From: Pedobacter sp. BS3
GTDB lineage: Bacteria > Bacteroidota > Bacteroidia > Sphingobacteriales > Sphingobacteriaceae
Direction: 5' to 3'
Length of the DNA stretch: 64,000 bases
NCBI RefSeq assembly: GCF_008274585.1
Contig: NZ_VTRT01000003.1
Location: 310,001-374,000, forward strand
Shown: piece after piece, positions 7,380 to 16,369 of the stretch
Position numbering within the stretch: the first letter of the stretch is position 1
Layout of the letters: each line of letters starts with the position of its first letter
Translations under genes and position numbers: made by a program
The notes under the pieces: generated by a model
What the model saw: only the letters and a program-made list of their open reading frames with translations
Database searches by the model: none
Told to the model about the DNA's origin: nothing

Positions 7380-9587
7380 ATGAAGGAACTGGTTATTGAT
7401 CTTGAAGCCGAGAAGAAAGAAATATTAAAACGATACCGTGCCTTATTGCGTGCCTGCAAGCCCACCTTGCAGAAAGGCGATAAACGTATGATTCGCCGTG
7501 CTTTTGACATGGCGCTTGACAGCCATCATGACATGCGGCGCAAATCGGGCGAGCCATATATATATCATCCCATTGCGGTTGCGCAAATAGCCGCAGAGGA
7601 AATCGGACTGGGAACTACCTCCATTGTGTGTGCATTGCTGCACGACGTAGTTGAGGATACGGCCATTACCCTTGAGGATATTGAACGTGAATTTGGCAAG
7701 AAAGTAGCCAAAATTATCGACGGTCTTACCAAGATATCCGGCGTGTTCGGAGCAAACAGCTCGTTGCAGGCAGAGAATTTCCGTAAGATGCTGCTGACGC
7801 TGGCTGATGATGTACGTGTGATACTGATCAAGCTGGCCGACAGGCTGCACAACATGCGGACTATGGATTACATGCCCCGCGATAAGCAGCTAAAGATATC
7901 ATCCGAAACGGTGTACCTCTACGCTCCCCTCGCCCATCGTTTGGGTCTCTATGCCATGAAATCAGAGCTGGAAGACCTTGCCATGAAGTACATGGAATCT
8001 GAAACGTATAAGTTTATCGCTTACAAGCTTAATGAAAAGAAAGCCGAACGGGAGCTGTACATCAAAAACTTTATCGGCCCTATACAGGAGATTTTACAGG
8101 AACAGGGATTGAATGCCAAAGTATACGGACGACCAAAATCCATCCATTCCATCTGGAATAAAATGCGCAAAAAAGGTATTCCTTTTGAGGAAGTTTATGA
8201 CCTGTTTGCCATCCGTATCATTTTAGACAGCACACTTGAAAACGAAAAATCCGACTGCTGGAAGGCGTATTCTATTGTTACTGACTTATACCGGCCCAAC
8301 CCTGATCGTTTACGCGACTGGATTTCCTCACCGAAAGCAAACGGTTATGAATCATTGCACACTACCGTGATGGGCCCCAAAGGACAATGGGTAGAGGTGC
8401 AGATACGTACCGCACGCATGAACGAGATTGCCGAAAAGGGTTTTGCCGCACACTGGAAATATAAGGAATCCACATCTGATAGCGGACTGGATCAATGGAT
8501 ACAAAAGGTGCGTGAACTGTTAGGTAATCCAGAATCAAATGCGCTGGATTTCCTGGATGATTTTAAAATGAACCTGTTCTCTGACGAGATATTCATTTTT
8601 ACCCCCAAAGGTGCGCTCATTCAGTTACCTATTGATGCTACAGCTCTTGATTTCGCTTTTGAGATACACTCCGATCTGGGCGCCCGGTGTATCGGCGCTA
8701 AAGTAAATCACAAGCTGGTTCCTTTATCGTATAAATTGCAGAACGGCGACCAGGTAGAGATCATTACCTCAAACAAGCAAACGCCCAAAGAAGACTGGCT
8801 GAATTTCGTGGTAACGGCAAAAGCCAAATCGCGTATCAAGGCTTCGCTTAAAGAAGAAAAACGTCGCAAGGCAGAAGACGGGAAAGACATCCTGGAACGC
8901 AAGCTAAAGTCGCTTAAGATCACCTACAATTCAGAAAACCTGCACAAGCTGGCTACATTTTTCAAGCTGAATTCCACTCTGGATCTCTTTTACGGGGTAG
9001 CCACAGGCGCCATCGATCTGAAAGACCTGAAAGATTTTCAGACATCCGAAAAATCGGTTGAAAACCGTACACCAAACACCATTGAGCCCAACCAGTTAGA
9101 AGGCATTATTAACCGGGTAAAAGCTAAAGACAGCGATACGCTGCTGATTGGCGAGGATATGCAGAAGATTGACTATAAGCTGGCCAATTGCTGCAACCCT
9201 ATCCCAGGCGATGATGTATTTGGATTCATTACCGTAAACGATGGCATTAAGATCCATCGAACCAATTGTCCAAATGCGGCCAAGCTGATGGCAAGCTACG
9301 GTTACCGTATTGTCAAGGCGAAATGGACCTCGCAAAAAGAACTTGCCTTTTTAACCGGCCTGCGTATTACCGGCATTGACGATGTGGGTTTGATAAACAA
9401 ATTAACCACGGTAATTTCCAACGATTTCAAGGTAAATATGCGCTCCATTACTGTTGACAGTGACAACGGTATATTTGAAGGCTCGATTATGGTGTATGTG
9501 AACGACACCCAACATTTAGATAACCTGATCAAAAAGCTGAAACAGGTAAAAGGTGTTACCAGCGTTACCCGATTTGACTCGGAGTAA
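7380..9587 (+). CDS. rsh: Bifunctional (p)ppGpp synthetase/hydrolase (RelA/SpoT homologue)
   Basis: A full-length 735-residue RSH protein. The N-terminal HD hydrolase domain has YIYHPIAVA and His88-Asp89 in ALLHDVVED. The synthetase domain has YGRPKSIHSIWNKM, DLFAIRII and EVQIRTARMNEIAEKGFAAHWKYK. A TGS domain follows (FTPKGALIQLPIDATALDFAFEIHSDLG), then a conserved Cys pair (ANCCNPIPGDDVFGF) and a C-terminal ACT domain. With HD and synthetase signatures both intact it should make and degrade the alarmone, setting the stringent response. It is monocistronic and convergent with the next gene, 6 bases apart. Confidence 0.95.
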   Translation: MKELVIDLEAEKKEILKRYRALLRACKPTLQKGDKRMIRRAFDMALDSHHDMRRKSGEPYIYHPIAVAQIAAEEIGLGTTSIVCALLHDVVEDTAITLEDIEREFGKKVAKIIDGLTKISGVFGANSSLQAENFRKMLLTLADDVRVILIKLADRLHNMRTMDYMPRDKQLKISSETVYLYAPLAHRLGLYAMKSELEDLAMKYMESETYKFIAYKLNEKKAERELYIKNFIGPIQEILQEQGLNAKVYGRPKSIHSIWNKMRKKGIPFEEVYDLFAIRIILDSTLENEKSDCWKAYSIVTDLYRPNPDRLRDWISSPKANGYESLHTTVMGPKGQWVEVQIRTARMNEIAEKGFAAHWKYKESTSDSGLDQWIQKVRELLGNPESNALDFLDDFKMNLFSDEIFIFTPKGALIQLPIDATALDFAFEIHSDLGARCIGAKVNHKLVPLSYKLQNGDQVEIITSNKQTPKEDWLNFVVTAKAKSRIKASLKEEKRRKAEDGKDILERKLKSLKITYNSENLHKLATFFKLNSTLDLFYGVATGAIDLKDLKDFQTSEKSVENRTPNTIEPNQLEGIINRVKAKDSDTLLIGEDMQKIDYKLANCCNPIPGDDVFGFITVNDGIKIHRTNCPNAAKLMASYGYRIVKAKWTSQKELAFLTGLRITGIDDVGLINKLTTVISNDFKVNMRSITVDSDNGIFEGSIMVYVNDTQHLDNLIKKLKQVKGVTSVTRFDSE

Positions 9588-9593
9588 CCCGGA

Positions 9594-10055
9594 TTATTTG
9601 ACTTGCTTAAAGAAACTGATATTGCCGCCGGCAGGATCTACCTTTACCAGGAATTCCTCTTTGTCGTTCGCAAGATCAACAAAATACGCATGATCATCAC
9701 CCAGGTACTTGATAACCAGACCGATGGTATATCCGGAATAGGCTTTAGCCAGCTCTTTACGGGCATCGGCAGGTAATTCTGAGGCCGCTACATGTTGTGT
9801 GGTAGCCACATGCACGTTGTTCATATCGTAAAATGCGGTAGTATAAACTCCGTCCAGTTCAAAGGTTGCTTTTTGAAGCCTTGAATCGGTTACCGCCCAT
9901 TCTACATGTTTAGCATTTTCAAAATCAGCATCAAACTGCGCTTGCAGCAAATAAGATGCTTCGGCTTTTTTCTCAGATTTTTTGTCATCACCAAATGCAT
10001 ACGCCGATGCAGTTAGCATAGATACCATTGCTGTTGCGATAAATAACTTTTTCAT
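9594..10055 (-). CDS. Hypothetical exported protein (PepSY-like size and pattern)
   Basis: About 153 residues from the ATG at 10055, which begins directly with the signal peptide MKKLFIATAMVSMLTASAYA; the upstream in-frame start would add 12 residues ahead of it. The mature part contains an aromatic-rich beta pattern (AKHVEWAVTDSRLQKATFELDGVYTTAFYD, split by short turns) seen in small periplasmic PepSY-like proteins of Bacteroidota. No catalytic motif is visible. It is monocistronic, followed tail-to-tail by rsh, and preceded by a very AT-rich spacer. The family link is tentative. Confidence 0.75.
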   Translation of the reverse strand: MKKLFIATAMVSMLTASAYAFGDDKKSEKKAEASYLLQAQFDADFENAKHVEWAVTDSRLQKATFELDGVYTTAFYDMNNVHVATTQHVAASELPADARKELAKAYSGYTIGLVIKYLGDDHAYFVDLANDKEEFLVKVDPAGGNISFFKQVK

Positions 10056-10372
10056 AGTATTATAATTAATATTTACACAACAAAAATCCAAAATAAATGA
10101 TAAAATATCAAATAATTAACATAAAAAATATAAATAATTCATAATTTTTACCATTTTATTAAAATAAGCATAAATAACACATCACACTTTAACACTTAAA
10201 TATGAAAAACTCGATTTAAATGATAAAATATCAATATTATTCCAAATAAATTTTTAAAAAATCAATAAAACGCTTAAAATATTGAAATATTAAACCAAAA
10301 ATCACCTTATAATTCTTTATCTAAACAAAAATTTTGCCTATTTTAGTATATAACCTAAATAAATCATTAAAC
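10056..10372. other. Extremely AT-rich divergent intergenic region
   Basis: About 317 bases between two divergent exported-protein genes, composed mostly of A and T with many short A and T runs. Both promoters should be here but no clean TAnnTTTG pair could be assigned. Base composition is far below that of neighbouring coding DNA, which may mark a curved or nucleoid-protein-bound region. Confidence 0.5.
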
Positions 10373-11080
10373 ATGGATACCAGAAAGGCCATATACTACT
10401 TGGCAACTACACTCCTTTCCACTATCCCGTCTTTTGGTCAAACCAATAAAGAAGCGACAGGCGCAACTAATTTCCTGAGCCAGATCAACTATACGGGATT
10501 TAAAGCTAAGCCTGAACGTTCAAAACATATTGATTTTATGGCAGAGCCGGCTTCTCCACCTAACTTTGCTTTAGATTCACTTTATCAACCGGAGAAGAAC
10601 TACCAGTTTGAATTTAGATTGTATCAGGAAACAATGTATAACCAAGGGAATACGGTTTTTGTAATGACACTGGTACATAACCGGTGGACAGCCCGGTATT
10701 TTATATATGATACAAGCACTAAACAGGAAGGTCGGTTAAAAGAAGTTAGCATAGATCAGCAATACCTGGATGAGCTTTGGAGTTTACTTGTAAGCCACGC
10801 GGTATTGGAACTTCCCGATCAAAAAGCCCTTCAGAGCCAGCTCATTCATTACTCAGCGGACACGTTAGATCTGCCATTTTCACCACAAAAAAGCATAATC
10901 ACCATAGATGGAACCATGTATCGATTCTCACTAAGCACTCCTCAAAAACAACGAACGTACACTTATGCCAATCCTAAAGGTCAACTGGCAATGAGTTCTA
11001 ATATTAAAGAATTATACGATGCTTTTGCGATCATTGCGCTGATTAAAAAGTTTCTGAATATTCCATGTGAAGTTGGTTGA
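10373..11080 (+). CDS. Hypothetical exported protein
   Basis: About 235 residues from the ATG at 10373; an upstream ATG at 10334 lies in the AT-rich spacer and would place 13 residues before the signal peptide. The N-terminus has a hydrophobic core ending in IPSFGQ, so export is likely. The mature protein has no motif I recognise. It contains a segment of alternating polar and hydrophobic residues (YQFEFRLYQETMYNQGNTVFVMTL) compatible with beta structure. It stands alone between an AT-rich region and the pheA leader. Codon use is ordinary for the window, so it is probably a real gene. Confidence 0.65.
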   Translation: MDTRKAIYYLATTLLSTIPSFGQTNKEATGATNFLSQINYTGFKAKPERSKHIDFMAEPASPPNFALDSLYQPEKNYQFEFRLYQETMYNQGNTVFVMTLVHNRWTARYFIYDTSTKQEGRLKEVSIDQQYLDELWSLLVSHAVLELPDQKALQSQLIHYSADTLDLPFSPQKSIITIDGTMYRFSLSTPQKQRTYTYANPKGQLAMSSNIKELYDAFAIIALIKKFLNIPCEVG

Positions 11081-11125
11081 ACGTGAGTAATATTTTACCA
11101 CGAAGGCAAAAAAATTAATTTAAAA

Positions 11126-11251
11126 TTTGTGCCTTCAGGATTTTGTGGCACCCTTAAATTTGTGGACTATCTCCCATGTACCAGCTCATGAAGACTATAA
11201 GGTATAAAAAAACCAGCCCATAACTTTGTGCCTCGGTGACTTCGTGGCACA
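11126..11251. repeat. Two diverged direct copies of a GTGCCTTCGTGGCAC-type repeat
   Basis: Positions 11126-11152 and 11225-11251 each read TTTGTGCC, about 10 variable bases, then TTTGTGGCAC or TTCGTGGCAC. The first also has an upstream inverted partner (CCACGAAGGCA at 11100-11110). They resemble dispersed palindromic repeats common between Sphingobacteriaceae genes. They lie before the pheA promoter and are probably unrelated to its control. Confidence 0.5.
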
Positions 11252-11298
11252 CCCTATTTTACAGCACATCTCAACCTGAAAAAAAATTATCTTTTTTC

Positions 11299-11328
11299 TT
11301 GATAAAAAAAAATTAGTCCGTACATTTG
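11299..11328 (+). promoter_or_regulatory. Promoter of the aromatic amino acid operon leader
   Basis: A -33 TTG at 11299-11301 is followed after exactly 19 bases by TACATTTG at 11321-11328, matching the Bacteroidota promoter TTG-N19-TAnnTTTG. Transcription would start near 11335, about 14 bases before the leader peptide GTG. Confidence 0.7.
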
Positions 11329-11348
11329 GCGCAGCAAATAACAAAACA

Positions 11349-11417
11349 GTGAATTTTACCTACGCATATTTTTACGGATACTTTTACAACAGTAAGAGCC
11401 GGGACAATATTGCGTAG
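11349..11417 (+). CDS. Phe/Tyr-rich leader peptide of the pheA operon
   Basis: A 22-codon ORF with a GTG start and a TAG stop. Residues 3-13 contain three Phe and five Tyr (order F, Y, Y, F, Y, Y, F, Y). It sits between a good promoter and an intrinsic terminator and ahead of pheA, as expected for ribosome-mediated attenuation. Codons 17-19 (AGC CGG GAC) hold the bases GCCGGGAC at 11398-11405, which are identical to the 3' arm of the terminator hairpin and can pair with its 5' arm. A ribosome stalled on the aromatic codons (11355-11387) leaves this segment free to form the antiterminator; a ribosome that reaches the stop covers it. There is no ATG alternative in frame. Confidence 0.75.
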   Translation: MNFTYAYFYGYFYNSKSRDNIA

Positions 11418-11437
11418 ACAAAAAAATATAAGCGTAG

Positions 11438-11469
11438 AGTCCCGGCCGAAAAGCCGGGACTTTTTTTTT
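11438..11469 (+). terminator. Attenuator terminator upstream of pheA
   Basis: An 8-bp GC-rich stem, GTCCCGGC (11439-11446) with GCCGGGAC (11453-11460), loop CGAAAA, followed by nine T (11461-11469). The flanking A-T pair extends it to 9 bp. The pheA ATG follows after 8 bases. The 5' arm has a competing partner at 11398-11405 inside the leader ORF, so terminator and antiterminator are mutually exclusive. Confidence 0.85.
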
Positions 11470-11477
11470 AAATTTTT

Positions 11478-12305
11478 ATGCAGAAAAGAATAGCAATACA
11501 GGGTATTAAGGCATCATTCCACGAAGAAGCCGCGTTCAAGTTTTTTGGCGAGGACATCAAAACCATTGAATGCGATTCGTTCCGTGCAACCTGCGAGGCC
11601 TTAAAAAACAAACAAGCCGATTTTGTGGTAATGGCCATTGAAAATTCCATTGCCGGTAGTATTTTACCCAACTATTCACTTTTGCGTGATTACCATTTTA
11701 CCATTGTTGGCGAGGTTTATCTGCCGATACAATTACACCTGATGGCATTACCAGGCGTAAAATTCGAACAGATAAAATACGTGGAATCGCATCCAATCGC
11801 TATCCGGCAATGTATTGATTTCTTTTACGAATATCCTCACATCAAGGTAGTAGAAAGCACCGATACGGCCGCCTGTGCAAAAAAAATACGCGATAACAAG
11901 CTGACAGACACGGTAGCCATTGCCAACCAGCTGGCAGCAAAAACTTATGGTCTTGAAATACTGGAACGTCGCATTGAATCTAACAAGAAAAATTTTACCC
12001 GTTTCCTCATTCTTTCAGATAACGGCTCCGCGACCATCGAAAAACCGGATAAGGCCTCGTTAAGTTTCCAGGTGGGTAATGAAGTAGGTTCATTGGCAAA
12101 AATCCTGAATATCTTCGCCGAAAGGCAGATAAACCTCAGCAAAATCCAGTCGATGCCGGTGCTGGGAAAACGGAATGAATATAATTTTTACGTAGACATT
12201 GAATGGAAAAATCAGGCTGATTACGATTATGCCATCCGCAATGTTTTGCGATACGCCATTAACTTTACTATTATGGGAGAATATAAAAAGAACGAAAAAG
12301 CATAG
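11478..12305 (+). CDS. pheA: Prephenate dehydratase with C-terminal ACT domain
   Basis: A 275-residue stand-alone prephenate dehydratase. It starts IAIQGIKASFHEEAA and contains the catalytic NFTRFLIL (Thr-Arg-Phe) and the ESHPIAIRQC motif. Residues about 195-270 form an ACT domain (GSLAKILNIFAERQINLSKIQSMP) that normally binds phenylalanine for feedback inhibition. It converts prephenate to phenylpyruvate in the cytoplasm. It is the first gene after the attenuator, so Phe/Tyr supply should control it at transcription as well as by feedback. The chorismate mutase activity is supplied by the next gene rather than by fusion to PheA. Confidence 0.95.
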   Translation: MQKRIAIQGIKASFHEEAAFKFFGEDIKTIECDSFRATCEALKNKQADFVVMAIENSIAGSILPNYSLLRDYHFTIVGEVYLPIQLHLMALPGVKFEQIKYVESHPIAIRQCIDFFYEYPHIKVVESTDTAACAKKIRDNKLTDTVAIANQLAAKTYGLEILERRIESNKKNFTRFLILSDNGSATIEKPDKASLSFQVGNEVGSLAKILNIFAERQINLSKIQSMPVLGKRNEYNFYVDIEWKNQADYDYAIRNVLRYAINFTIMGEYKKNEKA

Positions 12306-12475
12306 ACCTTAAAAAATCAAAAGAATGAAATTCTGAGCATTCAGGATTTAAAATTCAAAAAGCGAAGAAGTAAACAATAATATAAACAAATAACAAACAA
12401 ATGTATAGCCCCCAAGCTCCCCTCTCCCTCGGAGAGGGGCCGGGGGTGAGGCCGAGTAACGAAATAAAAAACACT
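12306..12475 (+). repeat. Intra-operon spacer with a dispersed CTCTCC hairpin repeat
   Basis: The 170-base spacer carries CCCCTCTCC, a 3-base loop, and GGAGAGGGG at 12419-12439, followed by GCCGGGGGTGAGG. This GC-rich hairpin with its tail looks like a dispersed repeat of Sphingobacteriaceae; a weak relative (GGGAGGGCCGGGGTGGG) occurs near 27331. There is no T-tract, so it need not terminate transcription but could affect mRNA stability inside the operon. Confidence 0.55.
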
Positions 12476-13582
12476 ATGAAACTGAATTTAAATGTACAAC
12501 CGCTGTCTACCTGGTTAAAGCCAGTAAATGAGAATACGCCCCTGGTAATTGCAGGGCCATGCAGCGCCGAAACCGAAGATCAATTACTGGCAACAGCACA
12601 TTTGCTGGCCAAAACCGGTAAGGTTGCCGCCTTACGTGCCGGTATCTGGAAGCCCCGCACCCGCCCCGGCGAATTTGAAGGTATTGGAAGCATTGGCCTG
12701 GAATGGTTAAAACGGGCAAAAGCCGAAACCGGCTTACCGGTTGCCACCGAAGTAGCTACCGCTAAGCACGTTGAAGAAGCGCTGGCCGCCGGCGTAGATG
12801 TATTATGGGTTGGTGCACGCTCTACCGCGAATCCGTTTACCGTACAGGAAATTGCCGATGCCGTTCGCGGTGTCGACATCCCGGTTATTGTAAAAAACCC
12901 GGTTAATCCCGACCTTTCATTATGGATTGGCGCTTTGGAGCGTATCAACAATGCCGGCATTACCAAGCTTGCCGCCATTCACCGTGGATTCAGCTCGCAC
13001 GAAAAAACAGCATTCCGCAATCAACCGATGTGGGAACTGGCCATCCAGCTAAAAACACTATGCCCGGAATTACCCATCATCAACGACCCAAGCCACATTT
13101 GCGGAAACCGGGAGATCATTCCGTACATCAGTCAGAAAGCCTTAGACCTGGATATGCAGGGACTGATCATCGAATCGCATATTGATCCGTCTATTGCCTG
13201 GACCGATGCCAAGCAACAGGTTACCCCTTCTGCCCTGGCGGATATTATCGATCACTTAACATTGCGCCACAGCGAAGCTCAGAATGCCGAATTTTCTGAT
13301 AAGCTGGCTGAGCTCCGTAAAGAGATCGATCGTTTAGACGACCAGATCATCCAGAAAATTGCCGAGCGCATGAATGTGGCTGAGAAAATCGGTGAGTACA
13401 AACGCGATAACGATGTAACTGTTCTTCAGGTTAACCGCTGGGATGAGATCCTGCAAAAGCGTATTACGTTCGGAAAAGCGCTTAAACTGGATGAAGATTT
13501 CACAGCCAAGCTGCTGGAGCTTCTCCATAACGAATCTATTCGTAAGCAAACCGAAATTATGAACGCTAAACCCGTTGCTTAA
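12476..13582 (+). CDS. aroF: Bifunctional 3-deoxy-7-phosphoheptulonate synthase / chorismate mutase (type II)
   Basis: About 368 residues from the ATG at 12476; a longer in-frame start at 12401 lies in the hairpin repeat and is not credible. Residues 1-265 are a KDO8P/DAHP synthase-type barrel (VIAGPCSAETEDQL, RAGIWKPRTRPG, PVIVKNPVNPDLSLW). Residues about 275-360 are an AroQ-type chorismate mutase (LAELRKEIDRLDDQIIQKIAERM). It catalyses the first shikimate step and also converts chorismate to prephenate, feeding PheA encoded just upstream. The mutase domain may also serve as the allosteric sensor, as known for other fusions. Part of the pheA operon. Confidence 0.93.
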   Translation: MKLNLNVQPLSTWLKPVNENTPLVIAGPCSAETEDQLLATAHLLAKTGKVAALRAGIWKPRTRPGEFEGIGSIGLEWLKRAKAETGLPVATEVATAKHVEEALAAGVDVLWVGARSTANPFTVQEIADAVRGVDIPVIVKNPVNPDLSLWIGALERINNAGITKLAAIHRGFSSHEKTAFRNQPMWELAIQLKTLCPELPIINDPSHICGNREIIPYISQKALDLDMQGLIIESHIDPSIAWTDAKQQVTPSALADIIDHLTLRHSEAQNAEFSDKLAELRKEIDRLDDQIIQKIAERMNVAEKIGEYKRDNDVTVLQVNRWDEILQKRITFGKALKLDEDFTAKLLELLHNESIRKQTEIMNAKPVA

Positions 13583-13588
13583 TAAGAA

Positions 13589-14854
13589 ATGAGTTCCGAA
13601 AACGTCATCGTTTCTAACAGCAAACGCAGCTTTAACGGTATTATACAGCTTACCGGCTCTAAAAGCGAGAGCAACCGTGCCCTGATATTGCAGGCGCTCA
13701 GCAACGGGAATATCCGTATTGAAAACCTGTCGTCGGCTGCCGATACCGTTACACTGCATCGTATTCTGCAATCGGAAATTCATAATCCCGGTGCAACGGT
13801 AGATATCGGTCCGGCCGGTACGGCCATGCGTTTTCTTACCGCCTACAGCGCTGTGAAAGGCCTGGATGTTACGCTCACCGGAACAGCACGTATGAAGCAA
13901 CGGCCTATCGGCATGTTGGTTGACGCGTTAAGGGTATTAGGAGCCGATATTTCCTATACAGAAAACGAAGGCTTCCCCCCTATTAAAACAGGGAGCAATT
14001 TTGTCCAGAAAGCCAATCGCGTAAGCATTAAAGGCAATGTCAGCTCGCAATACATTACAGCATTACTGTTAGTTGCGCCTACCCTGCCGCAAGGCCTCGA
14101 TATATATATCGAAGGAGAGCTCACCTCGAAACCCTATGTGGAGATGACACTGACCATGCTCGAACAAAGCGGCATTGCGCATACCTGGACAGGCAATACC
14201 ATTCATATTGACCCGCAGGCGTTCAAACCGGTTACACTGACTGTAGAGCCCGATTGGAGCGCAGCGTCTTACTGGTATTCCATCGCGGCACTTTCTCAGG
14301 AAGCTGTCATCGAACTTCCTTACCTGAAAGCCGATAGTTTGCAGGGCGATAGCCGCATTGCTGATATTATGGCGCATTTTGGGATTGTATCCACGTTCAC
14401 CGGCAAAGGCCTTACCATCCGTAAAACGGATAAAGAGCTTACCCAGCGTGAGTTTGATTTTAAGGAATGCCCCGATTTGGCACAAACCGTTGTGGTTTGC
14501 TGCGCCGCATTGGGGCACAATGCTACCTTTACAGGATTAGAAACGCTTAAGATCAAAGAAACAGACCGGGTAAAAGCGTTACAAAACGAGCTGGCTAAGA
14601 TCGGTGTAACCCTGACCGAGGATAACGAAACGTATTACCTGGATTGCTCGCAAAAGCATATCCCTGAAAAAGTAAGTATTCATACCTACGATGATCATCG
14701 CATGGCCATGGCCTTTGCCCCGCTTGCGCTGGTTATTGATGAGGTTGAAATTGAAGATCACCAGGTAGTAGAAAAATCGTATCCCCATTACTGGGATGAT
14801 TTGAAAAAAGCAGGATTTAATGTACAAGTACAGACATCAGATGTGAGATGTTAG
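13589..14854 (+). CDS. aroA: 3-phosphoshikimate 1-carboxyvinyltransferase (EPSP synthase)
   Basis: A 421-residue EPSP synthase starting 6 bases after the previous stop. Visible motifs are GSKSESNRAL near the N-terminus (PEP/shikimate-phosphate Lys and Ser), GPAGTAMRFLTA, and KIKETDRVKAL. It joins shikimate-3-phosphate and PEP in the sixth shikimate step. The last residues (SDVRC) and the stop codon lie inside a 7-nt-phased repeat (14841-14861), so the true C-terminus appears to have been replaced or extended by repeat DNA. The catalytic domains end well before this. Confidence 0.95.
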   Translation: MSSENVIVSNSKRSFNGIIQLTGSKSESNRALILQALSNGNIRIENLSSAADTVTLHRILQSEIHNPGATVDIGPAGTAMRFLTAYSAVKGLDVTLTGTARMKQRPIGMLVDALRVLGADISYTENEGFPPIKTGSNFVQKANRVSIKGNVSSQYITALLLVAPTLPQGLDIYIEGELTSKPYVEMTLTMLEQSGIAHTWTGNTIHIDPQAFKPVTLTVEPDWSAASYWYSIAALSQEAVIELPYLKADSLQGDSRIADIMAHFGIVSTFTGKGLTIRKTDKELTQREFDFKECPDLAQTVVVCCAALGHNATFTGLETLKIKETDRVKALQNELAKIGVTLTEDNETYYLDCSQKHIPEKVSIHTYDDHRMAMAFAPLALVIDEVEIEDHQVVEKSYPHYWDDLKKAGFNVQVQTSDVRC

Positions 14855-14908
14855 ACGTGAGACCGAATTGGAAATCTCACATCTAAAATCGTATATCTAA
14901 AATCTAAA
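14841..14908. repeat. Heptamer-phased array across the aroA stop codon
   Basis: Three heptads (ATGTGAG ATGTTAG ACGTGAG, 14841-14861) run over the aroA 3' end. After a 12-base break come five more (ATCTCAC ATCTAAA ATCGTAT ATCTAAA ATCTAAA, 14874-14908). The two halves are partly inverted (AGATGTGAGAT against ATCTCACATCT), so the transcript can fold. The array ends 5 bases before the aroC ATG at 14914. Confidence 0.75.
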
Positions 14909-14913
14909 ATAAC

Positions 14914-16011
14914 ATGGCAGGCAATTCATTCGGACAGTTGTTTCGTATCACTACCTTCGGCGAGTCGCATGGGGCGGCTATTGGAGTGGTAATAGACGGC
15001 TGTCCGCCCAATGTTGATATTGACGAGAATTTCATACAATCGGAGCTGGACAAGCGTAAACCCGGCCAGTCCAGGATAACCACCCAACGTCGCGAAAGCG
15101 ATGAGTTCCAAATCCTTAGCGGAATATTTGAAGGAAAAAGTACCGGAACGCCTTTAACCCTGGTTATTCCTAATGCCGACCAACGCTCTAAAGACTACGA
15201 CCATAACAAAGATATTTTCCGTCCCTCGCATGCTGATTATGTGTACCAGGAAAAATACGGCATCCGCGATCATCGCGGTGGTGGCCGTTCATCGGCACGG
15301 GAAACCGCGGCCCGCGTTGCTGCCGGAGCTGTGGCAAAACTGTTCCTGAAAAAACACGGTATCGAATTTTTTGCCCACGTAACCGGTGTGGGTCAGCTTG
15401 AAGCCCCCGAAATTACAATTACCGACATTCCTGCACTCACAGAGATCAGGGAAAGTAACCTGGTGCGTTGTGCCGATGCCCACTTTGCCGAAACCATGAC
15501 CAACTATATTGACGAAGTACGAAAGGCAGGCGATACCGTTGGCGGACGTATTTCCTGTGTTATCCGTAACGTACCGGTTGGCCTGGGCGAGCCTGTTTTT
15601 GATAAGCTGCATGCCGACTTAGGCAAGGCCATGCTAAGTATTAACGCCGTACACGGTTTTGAATATGGCTCCGGCTTTGAGGGTTCTGAAATGAGGGGTT
15701 CCGAACATAACGACATTCCTGCACCATCGCAGGAAGGAACCGGCATTAAAACACTGACTAACTTTTCCGGTGGCATACAGGGCGGCATTTCCAACGGGAT
15801 GGATATTACCTTTAAAGTAGCATTTAAGCCAGTAGCCACCATTATGCATAATCAGCCAACGGTTGATAAATATGGCCACGCTGCCGAAATTAAAGGCAAG
15901 GGCCGCCACGATCCTTGTGTAGTGCCGCGTGCCGTCGCTATTGTTGAGGCCATGGCAGCGCTGGTTATCGCCGATCATTTTTTACGGGATAAAATTTATA
16001 ATAGGGAGTAA
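14914..16011 (+). CDS. aroC: Chorismate synthase
   Basis: A 365-residue full-length enzyme. It begins [19 protein letters not shown], contains [21 protein letters not shown]-type flavin/EPSP-binding sequence around residue 125 and ends with the family signature [20 protein letters not shown] (residues about 330-349). It converts EPSP to chorismate using reduced FMN. It is the last gene of the pheA operon, so the operon supplies the first and last shikimate steps plus chorismate-to-phenylpyruvate, while the middle shikimate genes, tyrA and an aminotransferase are elsewhere. Confidence 0.95.
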   Translation: MAGNSFGQLFRITTFGESHGAAIGVVIDGCPPNVDIDENFIQSELDKRKPGQSRITTQRRESDEFQILSGIFEGKSTGTPLTLVIPNADQRSKDYDHNKDIFRPSHADYVYQEKYGIRDHRGGGRSSARETAARVAAGAVAKLFLKKHGIEFFAHVTGVGQLEAPEITITDIPALTEIRESNLVRCADAHFAETMTNYIDEVRKAGDTVGGRISCVIRNVPVGLGEPVFDKLHADLGKAMLSINAVHGFEYGSGFEGSEMRGSEHNDIPAPSQEGTGIKTLTNFSGGIQGGISNGMDITFKVAFKPVATIMHNQPTVDKYGHAAEIKGKGRHDPCVVPRAVAIVEAMAALVIADHFLRDKIYNRE

Positions 16012-16014
16012 CTC

Positions 16015-16047
16015 TTCCCAGGTCTGTCGGGGGGACAGACCTGGGAA
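16015..16047 (+). terminator. Strong stem-loop after aroC
   Basis: A perfect 14-bp stem, TTCCCAGGTCTGTC with GACAGACCTGGGAA, and a five-G loop, starting 3 bases after the aroC stop. There is no T-tract after it, so it may stabilise the 3' end or be a dispersed palindrome rather than a classic intrinsic terminator. Confidence 0.6.
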
Positions 16048-16369
16048 CGGAAACGTTAATTGTGATCTCTGATCATAAGACCGCTTTTTCAGCCAACCGG
16101 CAAATTGCAATAACGAGAAAACCAGATCGTTTGCCCCGGCATGAAGTCCCGGGTTTACCCACATCTTTAACTTAACCTTTACAGCCCTTATCTGCACTAT
16201 ACGCTGTTCTCCTTACTTCCTTCGTTAATCGCTGTCCTCTGCCAGCTGGCGGGTGTTAGCAGCAAGGGCATCGAATGGTATTTATCCTGAGCACTTAAAA
16301 CGCTCCTTGTAAAAAGGCTTAGTATAACAGAGAATACCCCTATATTTACATCATAAAAAACTCACGGTC
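16048..16369. other. Intergenic region before the acyl-CoA dehydrogenase gene
   Basis: About 320 bases with no ORF, repeat or RNA gene that I recognise. Near its end CTATATTTAC (about 16340-16349) resembles a -7 box, TAnnTTTG with the last base changed, and lies about 20 bases before the ATG at 16370. Confidence 0.4.
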
